From positions 1 through 62,608 of the forward strand of contig JAUYNR010000051.1 of NCBI GenBank assembly GCA_030698225.1: DNA of 62,608 bases. Reading direction: 5' to 3'. Positions 46,849 to 58,251 of the stretch are shown in pieces; positions within the stretch are counted from its first letter, which is position 1, and every line of letters starts with the position of its first letter. A program made the translations under genes and the position numbers. A model generated the notes under the pieces. It was not told where the DNA came from. It ran no database searches and saw nothing but the letters and a program-made list of their open reading frames with translations. The stretch is from Oxalobacteraceae bacterium. Its GTDB lineage: Bacteria; Pseudomonadota; Gammaproteobacteria; Burkholderiales; Burkholderiaceae_D.

Positions 46849-48117
46849 TTAACTTGCAGTGTGCACTCGATAGCGCGCCAGGGTCAAGCCGTCCAGATCG
46901 ATTTCGGGTACGCGTTCGGAAATGATGTCGGCCACCAGTTTGCCGGCGCCTGCAGCCATTGCCCAGCCGTTCGCGCCATGGCCGATATTGACGAACAGAT
47001 TCCTGATCGGGGTCGCGCCAATCAGCGGCGGGCCGTCCGGCAAAGTCGCTTGCAGGCCGCACCAGAAATTCGCATTGTTATAGTTGGCGGCATTTGGGAA
47101 CCAGTCGTTGCCGACTTTACGCAAGGTGCGTTGTGCGGTCTCGGACACTGTTGCCGAGCGCGAAGCCAGTTCTGCGGTTCCGGCGAGGCGGATTCGGTTG
47201 CCCATGCGGGTGATGCTGACGCGATAGGTTTCATCCATCAACGCGGCCAGCGGCGCCGCGTCCATGTCTTTGATGGTAGCGGTTGCCGCATAGCTCTTGA
47301 CTGAAAACAGCGGCGTGTCGATGCCGAGGTCCTTGAGCATCCGGGCGCTTTCTGCACCCGCTGCCAGCACGATGGCGTCAGCCGAAAAGGCAGTGTCATC
47401 AAGATTCAGCACAAGCCCATTGGCATTATGTGCGATTGCGCTGACGCTGTTGCCAAAAATGAACTGCACTCCCAGAGACATCGCAATCTGTTTGAGTTGC
47501 TTGGTAAATAGCGGGCAGTTGCCGGTTTCCGCATGGGGCAAATACAGCGCACCGGCCAGTGCGGTTTGCGACGCCAGTGCCGGCTCCAGCAAGCGTGCGG
47601 CATCGGCATCGAGCAAACGGTGCGCGCCATCCAGTTCGGTCAGCAGGGCAAGCGCCGGTTCGGCCAGCGCCATATCGTGCGCGGTGCGAAATAGTTGCAG
47701 GTAGCCTTGCGTTTTTTCATCGACTTGCAAGGCCTGCGGTTCCAGTTGCTGCAAGATGTCGCGGCTGTAGGCGGTCAGGCGCAGCATGCGCTGCATATTG
47801 GTGCGAAATTTCTCGAGTTCGCATTCGGAAAGCCAGAGGCGGATCCAGCGCCACAACGCCGGATCCATCTTGCGTGGCAACATGAGTGGCGCTTCCTGCT
47901 TGAATAAATAGGCCAGCAAATGCCTGGGCATGCCGGGCCGGGCCCATGGCGTGACATAACCGGGCGCCATCACCCCTGCATTACCGAAACTGGTTTCTTC
48001 GGCGACATTGCCGCGACGTTCGACCACGACTACCTGGTGCCCTGCGGCAGCCAGGAAATACGCGGTGCAAACGCCGATGACGCCGCCACCGATAACTGCT
48101 ACTTGCTTTTGTGCCAA
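46849..48117 (-). CDS. dadA: D-amino acid dehydrogenase (DadA-like), FAD-dependent
   Basis: A flavoprotein of about 422 residues that oxidises D-amino acids to keto acids, passing electrons to the respiratory chain. It has VAVIGGGVIGVCTAYFLAAAGHQVVVVE at the start, then TSFGNAGVMAPGYVTPWARPG, and a C-terminal GPPLIGATPIRNLFVNIGHGANGW. The start is uncertain: a TTG directly before the FAD motif has AGG 7 nt upstream and gives the family length, while an ATG at 48177 adds 20 residues. D-alanine breakdown would fit with the alr function, although the genes are far apart. Confidence 0.88.
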   Translation of the reverse strand: MAQKQVAVIGGGVIGVCTAYFLAAAGHQVVVVERRGNVAEETSFGNAGVMAPGYVTPWARPGMPRHLLAYLFKQEAPLMLPRKMDPALWRWIRLWLSECELEKFRTNMQRMLRLTAYSRDILQQLEPQALQVDEKTQGYLQLFRTAHDMALAEPALALLTELDGAHRLLDADAARLLEPALASQTALAGALYLPHAETGNCPLFTKQLKQIAMSLGVQFIFGNSVSAIAHNANGLVLNLDDTAFSADAIVLAAGAESARMLKDLGIDTPLFSVKSYAATATIKDMDAAPLAALMDETYRVSITRMGNRIRLAGTAELASRSATVSETAQRTLRKVGNDWFPNAANYNNANFWCGLQATLPDGPPLIGATPIRNLFVNIGHGANGWAMAAGAGKLVADIISERVPEIDLDGLTLARYRVHTAS

Positions 48118-48374
48118 TTTATAACCTGATCCTTTGCGCCAGAAAGCCGGCAGGATACTGCCGCACTCGCTGTTCATTACATTGCATATGCCGGGCCGTG
48201 AATGTAACATTTGCAGGTCAATCAGGTATTGCATTGCCGCAAATTTTCCGGATTTATTCGCATTACTTTGATTAAGAATGGCGCTCAAATCCGCGCTATG
48301 CGGTATTGGATCGCTTGCCGCATGCGCAGAAGCGGTCGATTGTGCGGGCGCGACGCGGGTTGCCGTCCTGTCGA

Positions 48375-48403
48375 CTGTCATGCGTGGTGCGTCACGGTAT
48401 AAT
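48375..48403 (+). promoter_or_regulatory. Candidate sigma70 promoter of purL
   Basis: CTGTCA (4 of 6 to consensus) and a perfect TATAAT at 48398-48403, 17 nt apart, placed 50 nt before the purL start. It lies in the 337-nt gap between divergent dadA and purL; the rest of the gap shows nothing clear. Confidence 0.5.
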
Positions 48404-48454
48404 GCTGCATCCCTTAATTATGCAGTTTTCGCTGCATCAAATCTCCCTCACGCC

Positions 48455-51400
48455 ATGCTGATTCTTCCGGGTTCCAACGCACTGTCCGCCTTCCGTACAC
48501 AACGTCTTCTGTCGCAACTGCAGGCCGTCGATGCCAATATCACCGACATCAAAGGGCGTTTTACCCACTTCATTGATGCATCCGTTGCCTTTTCGCCAGA
48601 TGATATTGGCCGGCTGGAGGCCTTGCTGACCTATGGCGAGCCATTCGCAACCGGCACGGACGGTGAGGAATTCATCGTGATTCCGCGTTTCGGCACTATT
48701 TCACCCTGGGCCAGCAAAGCTACCGACATCGCGCACAACTGCGGGATGGCGCAGATCAAGCGCATCGAGCGCGGCGTGACGTACCGGGTGCAGCTGAAGT
48801 CCGGCCTGCTGGGCGGCGTTAAAAAATTGTCCGATACGGCGGCGCAAGCGGTCGCCGCCTTGCTGCACGACCGCATGACCGAAATGGTATTGCGGTCGGC
48901 CAGCGACGCCGCCGGCATGTTTACCGCATTGGAAGCCAGGCCGCTGGAATCGGTCGACCTGCTGGCTAACGGCAAGGCTGCGCTGATGACGGCGAATGCA
49001 GATCTCGGCCTGGCCTTGTCGGACGATGAAATCGATTACCTGCTGGCTGCTTTTACGCAAGCCAGGCGCAACCCGACCGACGTTGAACTGATGATGTTCG
49101 CGCAAGCCAATAGCGAACACTGCCGCCACAAAATATTCAACGCCGACTGGACCATCGACGGCGAACCGCAGGATAAATCGCTGTTTGCGATGATCAAGAA
49201 TACCCATCAGCTGCAGCCGAAGGGCACCATCGTCGCCTACAGCGACAACTCCTCCATCATGGAAGGGGCGACTGTCTCGCGCTTTTACCCGCGCGGCGCG
49301 GCCAAGGGCAACGTGTACGACAGCTCGGTGGAATTGACGCATACCTTGATGAAGGTCGAGACGCACAACCATCCGACCGCGATTTCGCCATTTCCCGGCG
49401 CCGCCACCGGTGCCGGCGGCGAGATCCGCGACGAAGGCGCAACCGGCCGCGGCGCCAAGCCGAAAGCCGGTTTGTGCGGCTTCACCGTATCGAACCTGAA
49501 TTTGCCGGACGCGGTTCAGCCGTGGGAAAACGACCGCGATGCGGCGCAAGCGGTTGCGGATGCCAGCGCCGGCGCATACGGCAAGCCGGACCGGATCGCG
49601 TCGCCGCTGCAGATCATGATCGAAGGCCCGCTGGGCGGCGCCGCGTTCAGCAACGAATTCGGCCGCCCGACACTGGGCGGCTATTTCCGCACCTATGAGC
49701 AAAACGTCGGCGGCAACGTGCTCGGCTACCACAAGCCGATCATGATCGCCGGCGGCATCGGCAGCATTGCCGATATACACACGCACAAGAACGATATTCC
49801 GGTCGGCAGCCTGCTGATCCAGTTGGGCGGCCCCGGCATGCGCATCGGCATGGGCGGCAGCGCCGCTTCATCGATGGCGACCGGCACCAATACCGCCGAT
49901 CTGGACTTCGACTCGGTGCAGCGCGGCAATCCGGAGATGGAACGGCGCGCGCAGGAAGTCATCAATGCCTGCTGGGCAATGGGCGACGAGAACCCGATCA
50001 TTTCGATTCACGACGTCGGTGCCGGAGGTTTGTCCAACGCCTTTCCGGAAATCACCAACGACGCCGGGCGCGGCGCGATTTTCGATTTGCGCAAGGTGCC
50101 GCTGGAAGAAAGCGGCATGGCACCGAAGGAAATCTGGAGCAACGAGTCGCAGGAGCGTTACGTGCTTGCCGTTGCGCCCGACAGCCTGCCCCTGTTCGAA
50201 TACCTGTGCCAGCGCGAGCGCAGCCTGTTCGCAGTGGTCGGCAGCGCCACCGAAGAGCGCCAGTTGAAAGTGATCGATCCGGAGCACGGCAACAATCCGG
50301 TCGATATGCCGATGGACGTATTGCTCGGCAAGCCGCCGAAAATGCACCGCGACGTCACGCACCTTGAGCAGCAGTTGCCGGCAATCGACCTGACCGGCAT
50401 GGATTTGCTGGAAGCCTCAAAACGCGTGCTGCGGCTGCCGACGGTGGCCGACAAATCCTTCCTGATCACCATCGGCGACCGCACAGTCGGCGCGATGACC
50501 GTGCGCGACCAGATGGTCGGCCCGTGGCAAGTGCCGGTGGCCGATTGCGCAGTCACCGCGATGAGTTTCGACGGGTATCTCGGCGAAGCGATGGCGATGG
50601 GCGAGCGCACCCCGCTGGCAGCCATCAACGCCGCCGCTTCCGGCCGCATGGCGGTGGGGGAGGCGATCACGAATATCGCCGCCGCACCGATTGCGGATAT
50701 TTCGGACATCAAACTGTCCGCCAACTGGATGGCCGCTTGCGGCCAGCCGGGACAGGATGCCGCCTTGTTCGATACCGTCAAGGCGGTCGGCATGGAACTC
50801 TGTCCGGCGCTGGGCATCAGCATCCCGGTCGGCAAGGATTCGCTGTCGATGCGCACCACCTGGAACGACCAAGGCGTTGCCAAGGCGGTCACCTCGCCGG
50901 TGTCGCTGATCGTTACCGCCTTTGCTCCGGTGCATGATGTGCGCCTGGCGCTGACCCCGCAGATCCGCACGGATGCCGGCGATACCGTGCTGATCCTGAT
51001 CGATCTCGGCCGCGGCAAAAATCGCATGGGTGCCTCCGCGCTGGCACAAGTGATGCAGCAGATCGGCAACGAAACGCCGGATGTCGATAATGCGGCCGAC
51101 CTGAAAGCCTTCTTCTCCGCAATCCAGCAACTGACTGCCGGGCGCAAGCTGCTGGCCTATCACGACCGCTCCGACGGCGGGCTGTTTACTACCCTGGCAG
51201 AGATGGCATTTGCCGGCCGCTGCGGTTTATCCGTCAACCTGGACATGCTGGTGCTGGAGAGCGAGCACGCCACCGACAGTGGCGAAGCCAAGAACTGGGC
51301 TATCCAGGTTGCCGAGCGCCGCAACGAGCTGACCTTGCGCGCGCTGTTCAGCGAAGAGCTGGGGGCAGTGATCCAGGTCCGCGCGGAAGAAAAATCGGAG

Positions 51401-52462
51401 GTGATGAACGTGTTGCGCGCCCACAATCTGGGCGCCTGCAGCAACATCATCGGCAAGCCGCACGGGCAGGACGTGATCGAATTCATGCGCGATGCCAAGT
51501 CGATTTACAAGCAGCCGCGTGTTGCATTGCAGCGGCTGTGGAGTGAAACCAGCTGGCGCATCGCACGCCTGCGCGACAATCCGGCCTGCGCCGATGCCGA
51601 ATACGACCGCATCCTGGATGTCACCGACCCTGGCCTCAGCCCGAAACTGACGTTCGATCCACAGCAGGATATCGCTGCGCCGTATATCGCCACCGGCGTG
51701 CGGCCGCGCATCGCAATCCTGCGCGAGCAGGGCGTCAACTCGCATGTAGAAACCGCCTATGTAATGCACAAATCCGGCTTCACCGCGGTGGATGTGCATA
51801 TGAGCGACCTGATTGCCGGCCGTGTCCGGCTGGACGACTTCAGCGGCCTGATCGCGGTCGGCGGTTTTTCCTACGGCGACGTGCTGGGTGCCGGCGAAGG
51901 CTGGGCCAAGACGATACTGTTCAACGCCCGCTTGGCGGAACAGTTCTCGCTGTTCTTCCAGCGCAGCGATACTTTCGGACTCGGCATTTGCAACGGCTGC
52001 CAGATGATGAGCAATTTGAAATCCATCATCCCGGGCGCGCACGCCTGGCCTAAATTCACGCGCAATAAATCGGAACAGTTCGAGGCCCGCTTTGCGATGG
52101 TCGAAGTGGCGGATTCGCCATCGATTTTCTTCCAGGGCATGGCCGGCACGCAAACCCCGATCGCGATCGCGCACGGCGAAGGCTATGCGGACTTTTCGCT
52201 GACCGGCAACATCGACCAAGCGCTAGTGGCGATGCGTTTCGTCGATAACCAGGGCCAGGTCACGGAAGGATATCCGTACAATCCGAACGGGTCGAAGCAA
52301 GGGATCACCGCAGTGACCACGCCGGACGGCCGGTTTACCGTGCTGATGCCGCATGCGGAGCGTGTGTTCCGCTCGGTGCAGCAATCCTGGCACCCGGAAT
52401 CCTGGGGCGAGGATTCGCCGTGGATGCGCATGTTCCGTAATGCGCGCAAATGGGTCGGGTAA
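48455..52462 (+). CDS. purL: Phosphoribosylformylglycinamidine synthase
   Basis: A 1335-residue single-chain PurL that uses glutamine and ATP in the fourth step of purine synthesis. Order of domains: N-terminal PurS-like, linker, two AIR-synthase-like domains with [28 protein letters not shown], and a C-terminal glutaminase with [12 protein letters not shown] (nucleophile Cys) and the HPES triad end. The start [10 protein letters not shown] is the family start; the open frame back to 48278 is upstream leader. Confidence 0.97.
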   Translation: MLILPGSNALSAFRTQRLLSQLQAVDANITDIKGRFTHFIDASVAFSPDDIGRLEALLTYGEPFATGTDGEEFIVIPRFGTISPWASKATDIAHNCGMAQIKRIERGVTYRVQLKSGLLGGVKKLSDTAAQAVAALLHDRMTEMVLRSASDAAGMFTALEARPLESVDLLANGKAALMTANADLGLALSDDEIDYLLAAFTQARRNPTDVELMMFAQANSEHCRHKIFNADWTIDGEPQDKSLFAMIKNTHQLQPKGTIVAYSDNSSIMEGATVSRFYPRGAAKGNVYDSSVELTHTLMKVETHNHPTAISPFPGAATGAGGEIRDEGATGRGAKPKAGLCGFTVSNLNLPDAVQPWENDRDAAQAVADASAGAYGKPDRIASPLQIMIEGPLGGAAFSNEFGRPTLGGYFRTYEQNVGGNVLGYHKPIMIAGGIGSIADIHTHKNDIPVGSLLIQLGGPGMRIGMGGSAASSMATGTNTADLDFDSVQRGNPEMERRAQEVINACWAMGDENPIISIHDVGAGGLSNAFPEITNDAGRGAIFDLRKVPLEESGMAPKEIWSNESQERYVLAVAPDSLPLFEYLCQRERSLFAVVGSATEERQLKVIDPEHGNNPVDMPMDVLLGKPPKMHRDVTHLEQQLPAIDLTGMDLLEASKRVLRLPTVADKSFLITIGDRTVGAMTVRDQMVGPWQVPVADCAVTAMSFDGYLGEAMAMGERTPLAAINAAASGRMAVGEAITNIAAAPIADISDIKLSANWMAACGQPGQDAALFDTVKAVGMELCPALGISIPVGKDSLSMRTTWNDQGVAKAVTSPVSLIVTAFAPVHDVRLALTPQIRTDAGDTVLILIDLGRGKNRMGASALAQVMQQIGNETPDVDNAADLKAFFSAIQQLTAGRKLLAYHDRSDGGLFTTLAEMAFAGRCGLSVNLDMLVLESEHATDSGEAKNWAIQVAERRNELTLRALFSEELGAVIQVRAEEKSEVMNVLRAHNLGACSNIIGKPHGQDVIEFMRDAKSIYKQPRVALQRLWSETSWRIARLRDNPACADAEYDRILDVTDPGLSPKLTFDPQQDIAAPYIATGVRPRIAILREQGVNSHVETAYVMHKSGFTAVDVHMSDLIAGRVRLDDFSGLIAVGGFSYGDVLGAGEGWAKTILFNARLAEQFSLFFQRSDTFGLGICNGCQMMSNLKSIIPGAHAWPKFTRNKSEQFEARFAMVEVADSPSIFFQGMAGTQTPIAIAHGEGYADFSLTGNIDQALVAMRFVDNQGQVTEGYPYNPNGSKQGITAVTTPDGRFTVLMPHAERVFRSVQQSWHPESWGEDSPWMRMFRNARKWVG

Positions 52463-52479
52463 TTTGACCGCGTACAATA

Positions 52480-52511
52480 AAAAAAGCGCTCTGAAAAGAG
52501 CGCTTTTTTTG
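52480..52511. terminator. Bidirectional terminator between purL and the PPIase gene
   Basis: A 10-bp perfect stem AAAGCGCTCT / AGAGCGCTTT with a GAAA loop, A-run left and T-run right. It serves the two converging genes. Confidence 0.9.
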
Positions 52512-52532
52512 ATTCCATCAAAAAACCGGGAT

Positions 52533-53312
52533 CTATTCCACTTTCGCTTTCTTGCGCAGGTCCTGCTGGAATGCCTGCAGTTTTTTCTGTTGCAGCGTTT
52601 CGGCAATTTGCGGTTTGACTTCTTCCAGCGCTGGCACTTTTGCTGGGCGAACATCTTCCAGCTTGATGACGTGGTAGCCGAAATCGCTCTTCACCGGCGT
52701 TTCGGTGATCTGGCCTTTTTGCAGCGCGATCAGCGCGTCGGAAAATGGTTTGACATAGGAGGCGGGAGTGGCCCAGTCGAGATCGCCACCCTTGTCTGCC
52801 GAACCCGGATCTTTGGATTGCTTGGCCAGATCTTCAAACTTGTCGCCCGATTTGAGCTTGGCGATGATCGCTTTCGCATCGTCTTCCTTTTCGACCAGGA
52901 TATGGCGCGCATGATATTCCTTGTCGCCGGCCTGGGCCTTGAACTTGTCGTATTCCGCTTTGATATCGGCATCGCTGATCGGGTTTTTCTTGATGAAATC
53001 TGCGACCAGCGCGCGGATCACGATCGATTGGCGGGCAATTTCAACCTGGTTCTTGACGTCGGCACTGGTGCCCAGGCCGCGTTTGTCGGCTTCCTGAATC
53101 AGGATTTCACGGTTGATCAATTCTTCCTTGATCATCGCGCGCAACTGCGGCGAATCCTGCTGGCCTTGCGATGCCAGCTGCTTGGCCATCAACTCAACAC
53201 GCGAGGAAGGGATTTTCTTGCCATTTACTACGGCAAGGTTTTGTGCCATCACAGGCAGGGCAGCGGCTGCGAAAAGTACCACCAGCAAACGGGCAGGCTT
53301 TAAAGTCATCAT
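52533..53312 (-). CDS. Periplasmic parvulin-type peptidyl-prolyl isomerase
   Basis: A 259-residue exported PPIase. A signal peptide ends near VMAQ (residue 24), then a SurA-like N-terminal helical domain and a parvulin domain at about 130-225 (EYHARHILVEKEDDAKAII, GGDLDWATPASYVKPFSDAL, DFGYHVIKLEDVRP). It probably helps outer-membrane or periplasmic protein folding. It is last in the selO-msrB-yciB-bolA-PPIase block. Confidence 0.9.
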   Translation of the reverse strand: MMTLKPARLLVVLFAAAALPVMAQNLAVVNGKKIPSSRVELMAKQLASQGQQDSPQLRAMIKEELINREILIQEADKRGLGTSADVKNQVEIARQSIVIRALVADFIKKNPISDADIKAEYDKFKAQAGDKEYHARHILVEKEDDAKAIIAKLKSGDKFEDLAKQSKDPGSADKGGDLDWATPASYVKPFSDALIALQKGQITETPVKSDFGYHVIKLEDVRPAKVPALEEVKPQIAETLQQKKLQAFQQDLRKKAKVE

Positions 53313-53353
53313 TGGTTCCTAGGATGGGAGTAAAGAAAGGTGAAAAATTTATT

Positions 53354-53626
53354 TTATTTTATTTCGGACGGTGCCACGGCCGTAATGGCCAACGCATGGA
53401 TGTCTGAATGCATAAAATTCCGCAGGGAATCATACACCAGCCGATGCCGGCTGAGACGGTTTTGCCCCTCAAAATGGCTTGATACGATGTATAGCGTAAA
53501 GTGCCCGCCACCGGATGCGGCACCGGCGTGGCCGGCATGGCGTGCCGAGTCGTCTACCAATTGACACTCGGTCGTATCGAAAGTTGCAATTAACTTGTCC
53601 CGGATCGCATCGAGGCGCGCGCTCAT
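53354..53626 (-). CDS. bolA: BolA family protein
   Basis: A 90-residue BolA/IbaG-type protein. BolA proteins work with monothiol glutaredoxins in iron-sulfur cluster handling and stress or morphology control. The core [29 protein letters not shown] contains the conserved cluster-facing His and the HR.V motif. It starts at an ATG overlapping the yciB stop (ATGA), so the two are coupled. Confidence 0.92.
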   Translation of the reverse strand: MSARLDAIRDKLIATFDTTECQLVDDSARHAGHAGAASGGGHFTLYIVSSHFEGQNRLSRHRLVYDSLRNFMHSDIHALAITAVAPSEIK

Positions 53627-54243
53627 GCCGAATCCTTCATGTACTTGGACAAGAACAGGCTTTGCGCGATGATGAACGCGAACATCAATCCCATGCCGCC
53701 GAAAAGCTTGAAATTGACCCAGATCGCGGTGGGGAAATTGAACGCGACATACAGATTGAGAACGCCCATTGCCAGAAAGAAGGTACTCCAGGCCAGATTC
53801 AGGCGTTGCCAGATGGTGTCGGGAAGCTTTATCTGCTGTTCCATCATTGAGCGAATCAGGTTTTTCCGCATGAAAATCTGGCCGCCAAACAGCGCTGCGC
53901 CAAAGCACCAGTACAGCACGGTCGGTTTCCACTTGATGAAATTCTCGTTATGGAAATAGATGGTGGCGCCGCCGAACACGCCGACGATCAGCAACGATAC
54001 CCATAGCATCGGATCGACTTTTTTACCGCGTGACAATAAATAGCCGATCTGCGTAACGCTTACGACTATCATGACTACGGTAGCGAGCAGGATCGGCGCC
54101 TGGTTGACGGTAACGGCGCCGCCGGAAACAAGCGCGGAAAAATAATCCGATATCAGCGTTTGCGCCGAATCCGCGTGGCCTTCCCCCCATTTGAATACGG
54201 CAAAGAAGACAATGACAGGGAGCAGGTCGAATAAGAATTTCAT
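53623..54243 (-). CDS. yciB: Inner membrane-spanning protein YciB (intracellular septation protein A)
   Basis: A 206-residue protein with about five membrane segments. Family motifs: [19 protein letters not shown] at the start, [26 protein letters not shown], and [19 protein letters not shown]. YciB is linked to cell-envelope synthesis and septation. It is coupled to bolA and 17 nt after msrB. Confidence 0.94.
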   Translation of the reverse strand: MKFLFDLLPVIVFFAVFKWGEGHADSAQTLISDYFSALVSGGAVTVNQAPILLATVVMIVVSVTQIGYLLSRGKKVDPMLWVSLLIVGVFGGATIYFHNENFIKWKPTVLYWCFGAALFGGQIFMRKNLIRSMMEQQIKLPDTIWQRLNLAWSTFFLAMGVLNLYVAFNFPTAIWVNFKLFGGMGLMFAFIIAQSLFLSKYMKDSA

Positions 54244-54260
54244 TGTTGGTATTTTCTTGG

Positions 54261-54662
54261 CTAGGTTTTTGGCTCGAATTGCAAGGCGGCCGAATTAATG
54301 CAATAACGCAGTCCGGTCGGCGGCGGCCCGTCGGGGAATACGTGACCCAGATGTGCATCGCACACATTGCATAAAATTTCGGTACGTATCATGCCATGGC
54401 TGCGGTCAACATGCTCGGAAACATTTTCCGGATTGATTGCCTTGAAATAACTTGGCCAGCCGCAACCGGAATCGAACTTGGCATCCGACTCGAACAGCGG
54501 CGTGCCGCAACAGACACAGGTATAGATGCCGGCTTCATGATGATCCCAGAAGCGGCCGCTGAAAGCGGGTTCGGTGGCTGCGTGCCGGGTGACTGCATAA
54601 TCGTTCGGATCGAGCTGCGCCTGCCATTCGGCGTCTGTTTTGGTGATTTTTGGTGCCGTCAT
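54261..54662 (-). CDS. msrB: Peptide-methionine (R)-S-oxide reductase
   Basis: MsrB of 133 residues, which reduces the R form of methionine sulfoxide in proteins. It has the two zinc pairs CVCCG and CNVCD, the substrate-binding [12 protein letters not shown], the conserved [12 protein letters not shown] and the catalytic Cys in RYCINSAAL. It directly follows selO, 10 nt apart, so a shared response to oxidative stress is likely. Confidence 0.95.
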   Translation of the reverse strand: MTAPKITKTDAEWQAQLDPNDYAVTRHAATEPAFSGRFWDHHEAGIYTCVCCGTPLFESDAKFDSGCGWPSYFKAINPENVSEHVDRSHGMIRTEILCNVCDAHLGHVFPDGPPPTGLRYCINSAALQFEPKT

Positions 54663-54672
54663 GATGTCTCCG

Positions 54673-56178
54673 TCAGGATGAGCAGCTCACTTCCAGCTGA
54701 CTTGCCCAGTCCGGCGGCAACTCGGCGTAAGCGGCGTGTTCCGGCTGTTCGTCAAATGGTTTCTCAAGGATCGCCAAAAGCTTGGCAACTTCCGAAAAAT
54801 CCTTATTCTGCGCTTTTTCGATGGCGACCTGCGCCAGGTAATTGCGCAGCACATACTTGGGGTTTACTGCCTGCATTGCAAGCCTGCGCTGGATGTCGGA
54901 GCTGTCTTCCTGCCGCAGGCGGCTGCGGTATTGGGCCGCCCAGGCATCAAAGCCGGCGCGGTCGATGAACAGGTCGCGCAACCGGACATCCGGGCCGGCA
55001 TCGTCGATCTGCAGATCACACAAGAGGCGGAAAAACAGCGTGAAATCGACATGATTGGCCTGCATCAAGCCAAACATCGCGTCGAACAGCGCGCGATCCG
55101 ATTGTTGCGTGCCGACCAGGCCGAGCTTGGCGTGCAGCAGCTGATCCAACCTGGCGAGGTAATGTTCCTGAAACGGCGCCAGTGCTGCCTTGGTCGCATC
55201 GACAGTGCCGATCAGCGGCAGCAGCGCTTGCCCCAGCGCATAGCAATTCCACTCTCCCATTTGCGGCTGCATCCGATATGAATAGCGGCCCTGGCTGTCG
55301 GTGTGATTGCAGATATGTTGCGGGTCGAATGCGTCCATGAAGCCGAACGGGCCGTAATCGAGCGTCAGGCCGAGTATCGACATATTGTCGGTATTCATCA
55401 CGCCATGCATGAAGCCGACGCTTTGCCAGTCGGCCATCAGGTGCGCGGTGCGCTGCGTGACCTCCTGCAGCAGGGCCTGGTACGGATTGCCGGCGGTCCG
55501 TAATGCCGGATAGAAACGGTCGATCACGTAATCGGCCAGCGTTCTCAGTTCGTCCAGCTTGTCGTTGTAAAACCAGTGTTCGAAGGAGCCGAAGCGCACG
55601 AAAGTGGGCGCGATGCGGGTGACGACTGCAGCGGTTTCGGGAGTCTCGCGCATCACGTATTGATCCGAGCCGGTCACGCACAGCGCGCGCGAGGTCGGAA
55701 TGCCGAGCCCGTGCATCGCTTCCGAACACAGGAATTCGCGAATCGAGGAACGCAGCACCGCCCGTCCGTCGCCCATTCGGGAGTAGGGCGTCAGGCCGGA
55801 ACCTTTGAGCTGCAACTCCAGCCAGTCGTTGCCGGAGTTGCTGCAATCCGGCACTGCGCCCAGCAGGATCGCACGGCCATCACCGAGTTGCCCGGCCCAG
55901 ACCCCGAACTGGTGGCCGGAATACACGGCCGCCACCGGCACCGCGCTTTCCGGCGTGCGGTTGCCGGTAAAGGTTTCAATGAATTCCCGGGTGGCAAATT
56001 CGGCCGGCTCGAGTCCGATCAATCGGGCAGCCGAAGCGCTGGCACCGACCAGATACGGCTCGGGCAGCGGCGTCGGCATCAGCCTGGTAAAAAATGCCGG
56101 CGGCAATGTCGCGAACGAATTGCCAATCGGCAATGTGTCGGTACGATATCCGCGCGGGGGCAGAATAGGGGCGTTCAT
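54673..56178 (-). CDS. selO: Protein adenylyltransferase SelO (YdiU family)
   Basis: A 501-residue pseudokinase that AMPylates proteins, in E. coli including redox proteins. Motifs: [34 protein letters not shown], the metal-binding [23 protein letters not shown], and a C-terminus ending SCSS, where the Cys occupies the place of selenocysteine in animal SelO. The start [10 protein letters not shown] was preferred to one 23 codons earlier because AGGA lies 8 nt upstream. It heads the selO-msrB pair. Confidence 0.94.
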   Translation of the reverse strand: MNAPILPPRGYRTDTLPIGNSFATLPPAFFTRLMPTPLPEPYLVGASASAARLIGLEPAEFATREFIETFTGNRTPESAVPVAAVYSGHQFGVWAGQLGDGRAILLGAVPDCSNSGNDWLELQLKGSGLTPYSRMGDGRAVLRSSIREFLCSEAMHGLGIPTSRALCVTGSDQYVMRETPETAAVVTRIAPTFVRFGSFEHWFYNDKLDELRTLADYVIDRFYPALRTAGNPYQALLQEVTQRTAHLMADWQSVGFMHGVMNTDNMSILGLTLDYGPFGFMDAFDPQHICNHTDSQGRYSYRMQPQMGEWNCYALGQALLPLIGTVDATKAALAPFQEHYLARLDQLLHAKLGLVGTQQSDRALFDAMFGLMQANHVDFTLFFRLLCDLQIDDAGPDVRLRDLFIDRAGFDAWAAQYRSRLRQEDSSDIQRRLAMQAVNPKYVLRNYLAQVAIEKAQNKDFSEVAKLLAILEKPFDEQPEHAAYAELPPDWASQLEVSCSS

Positions 56179-56288
56179 GTCGATTGATCCTGTCAGTGTC
56201 TGTCTGTGTTTTTCCGGCAGTATCACACTATCTGAAAACTCGTGCATTTTCGCGCTGACTTGCCTGCATGGTGTGCCGGCAATATTTC

Positions 56289-56375
56289 TTGAATATTAAT
56301 ATACTGGTTAATGTATTTTTTAAGTCGCTTTGAATATATGCGGTAAATGCATCATTAAATGGCATACCCATTGTT
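56289..56375 (+). repeat. Dispersed AT-rich stem repeat, copy 5
   Basis: Left arm AATATACTGGTTAATGTAT, central CGCTTTGAATATATGCGG at 56326-56343, exactly 20 nt, then ATACCCA. It lies in the 343-nt gap between divergent selO and the acyl-CoA synthetase gene, so it may be part of their control region. Confidence 0.65.
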
Positions 56376-56521
56376 AAATTTCATAATACAGAAGAGGGTG
56401 AGCGTGTAACCGGTGCGGATCTGGATGCTGCCTTGCACAAGCGAAAATCATTGACATTTTTAGCACGTCCGTTCGAAAATAAATCGGTCGCATTTCAGCT
56501 TGCACTAATCCAGGAGATTCC

Positions 56522-58174
56522 ATGCCGCAATATCCAGAAAGCCCGCTGATGGGGCAAATGATGAGCCAGCCCTTGTTGATTTCGAATATCATCCGGCACG
56601 CCGATCGCTATTACGGTAAAAGCGAGATCGTATCGCGCCGGGTCGAGGGCGATATCCATCGCTACACCTATACCGATTGTCACAAGCGAGCGCGGCAACT
56701 GGCCAATGCGCTGGCTGCGCTGGGCGTCAAGATGGGCCAGCGGGGCGCCACCATCGCCTGGAACGGCTACCGCCATCTGGAAGCGTACTACGCGATCTCG
56801 GGTTCCGGCGCGGTGCTGCACACGATCAATCCGCGCCTGTTCCCGGAGCAGATCGCCTATATGGTCAATCACGCGGAAGACCAGTATCTGCTGTTCGACA
56901 TGAACTTCCTGCCTATCATCGAAGCGATTGCGCCGCACTGCAGCACGGTCAAGGGTTACGTGATGCTGTGCGGCCGCGAACACATGCCGGCGGCAAGCAA
57001 GGTCGACAATCTGCTGTGCTACGAGGAACTGATCGGCGCCAGTTCCGACGATTACGCATAGCCGCTGTTCGATGAAAATTCCGCTTCCAGCCTGTGCTAT
57101 ACCTCCGGCACCACCGGCCATCCGAAGGGCGCGCTGTATTCGCACCGCTCGACGCTGCTGCATTCGTATGCGTCGGCGATGCCGGACGGTTTGAATGTTT
57201 CCGCGCGCGATACGGTGTTGCCGGTGGTGCCGATGTTTCACGTCAATGCCTGGGGCTTGCCGTATTCGGTGCCGCTGGTCGGCGCGAAAATGGTGTTTCC
57301 CGGCCCGGCAATGGACGGCAAGTCGCTGTATGAATTGTTCGAGCAGGAACAGGTGACGTTCTCTGCCGGCGTGCCGACCATCTGGCTCGGCTTGCTGACC
57401 TATGTCACGCAAAACAATCTGACCTTCTCCAGCTTCAAGCGCACGGTGATCGGCGGCTCAGCCTGTCCGCCGGCGATGATGAAAACCTTGCGCCATCAAT
57501 ACGGGGTCGAAGTGGTGCACGCCTGGGGCATGACCGAGATGTCGCCGCTGGGCACCGCCGGCACGCTGTTGGCACGGCATGCCGCTTTGCCTGAAGAGGC
57601 AAAGCAGGCGATTCTGGAAAAGCAGGGCCATGTGATCTTTGGCGTCGACATGAAAATCGTCGGCGACGACGACCGCGAATTGCCGTGGGATGGCAAGACC
57701 TACGGCAATCTGCTGGTCAAGGGGCCGTGGGTCATCAGCAGCTATTTCAAGAACGAGGGCGGGGACGTGCTGGAAGACGGCTGGTTCCCGACCGGCGACG
57801 TGGCCACCATCGACGCCGACGGCTACATGCGGATTACCGACCGCAGCAAGGATGTGATCAAGTCCGGCGGCGAATGGATCAGCACCATCGAACTGGAGAA
57901 CATCGCGATGGCGCATCCGGCCGTCCAGCAAGCGGCATGCATCGGCGTAGTTCATCCGAAATGGGACGAGCGGCCGTTGCTGGTGGTGGTCATAAAACCG
58001 GGCGCCACATTAAGCAAGGAAGAACTGATCCAGTTTTACGACGGCAAGATCGCCAAATGGTGGACCCCGGACGATGTCGCCTTCGTGGAGGCGTTGCCGA
58101 CCGGCGCCACCGGGAAAATTCTGAAAAACAGGATGCGGGAACAGTTCAAGGACCACAAGTTGCCGAATGCGTAA
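56522..58174 (+). pseudogene. Long-chain acyl-CoA synthetase interrupted by one in-frame amber codon
   Basis: The full frame of 550 codons reads as an AMP-forming fatty-acyl-CoA ligase: an N-terminal domain, then CYTSGTTGHPKGAL (ATP loop), [60 protein letters not shown] and PTGATGKILKNRMR. Codon 180 is TAG (57059-57061), between DDYA and PLFDENSAS, where the family usually has Trp, so a single TGG to TAG change explains it. No other shift or stop is seen, so the event is recent, a sequencing error, or read through. Reinitiation at 57179 would lose the ATP loop. Confidence 0.85.
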
Positions 58175-58251
58175 GGCGGCGCCGGTCTACTCTCGGGCTG
58201 CGGGCAGCAGATGCTGACGCACCGGTATCGGCCTGGCGCCCGCCACCGCGT

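Noticed and set aside
48278..48454. 59-codon N-terminal extension of PurL
   Set aside because: It contains the candidate promoter with TATAAT; PurL proteins start at MLILPG-like sequence.
48701..52219. Two long antisense frames (361 and 330 codons) inside purL
   Set aside because: Shadow frames of purL without recognisable domains or ribosome binding sites.
57062..57178. Independent gene start after the amber codon
   Set aside because: The sequence after the stop continues the same protein in the same frame, including the ATP loop, before any later ATG.
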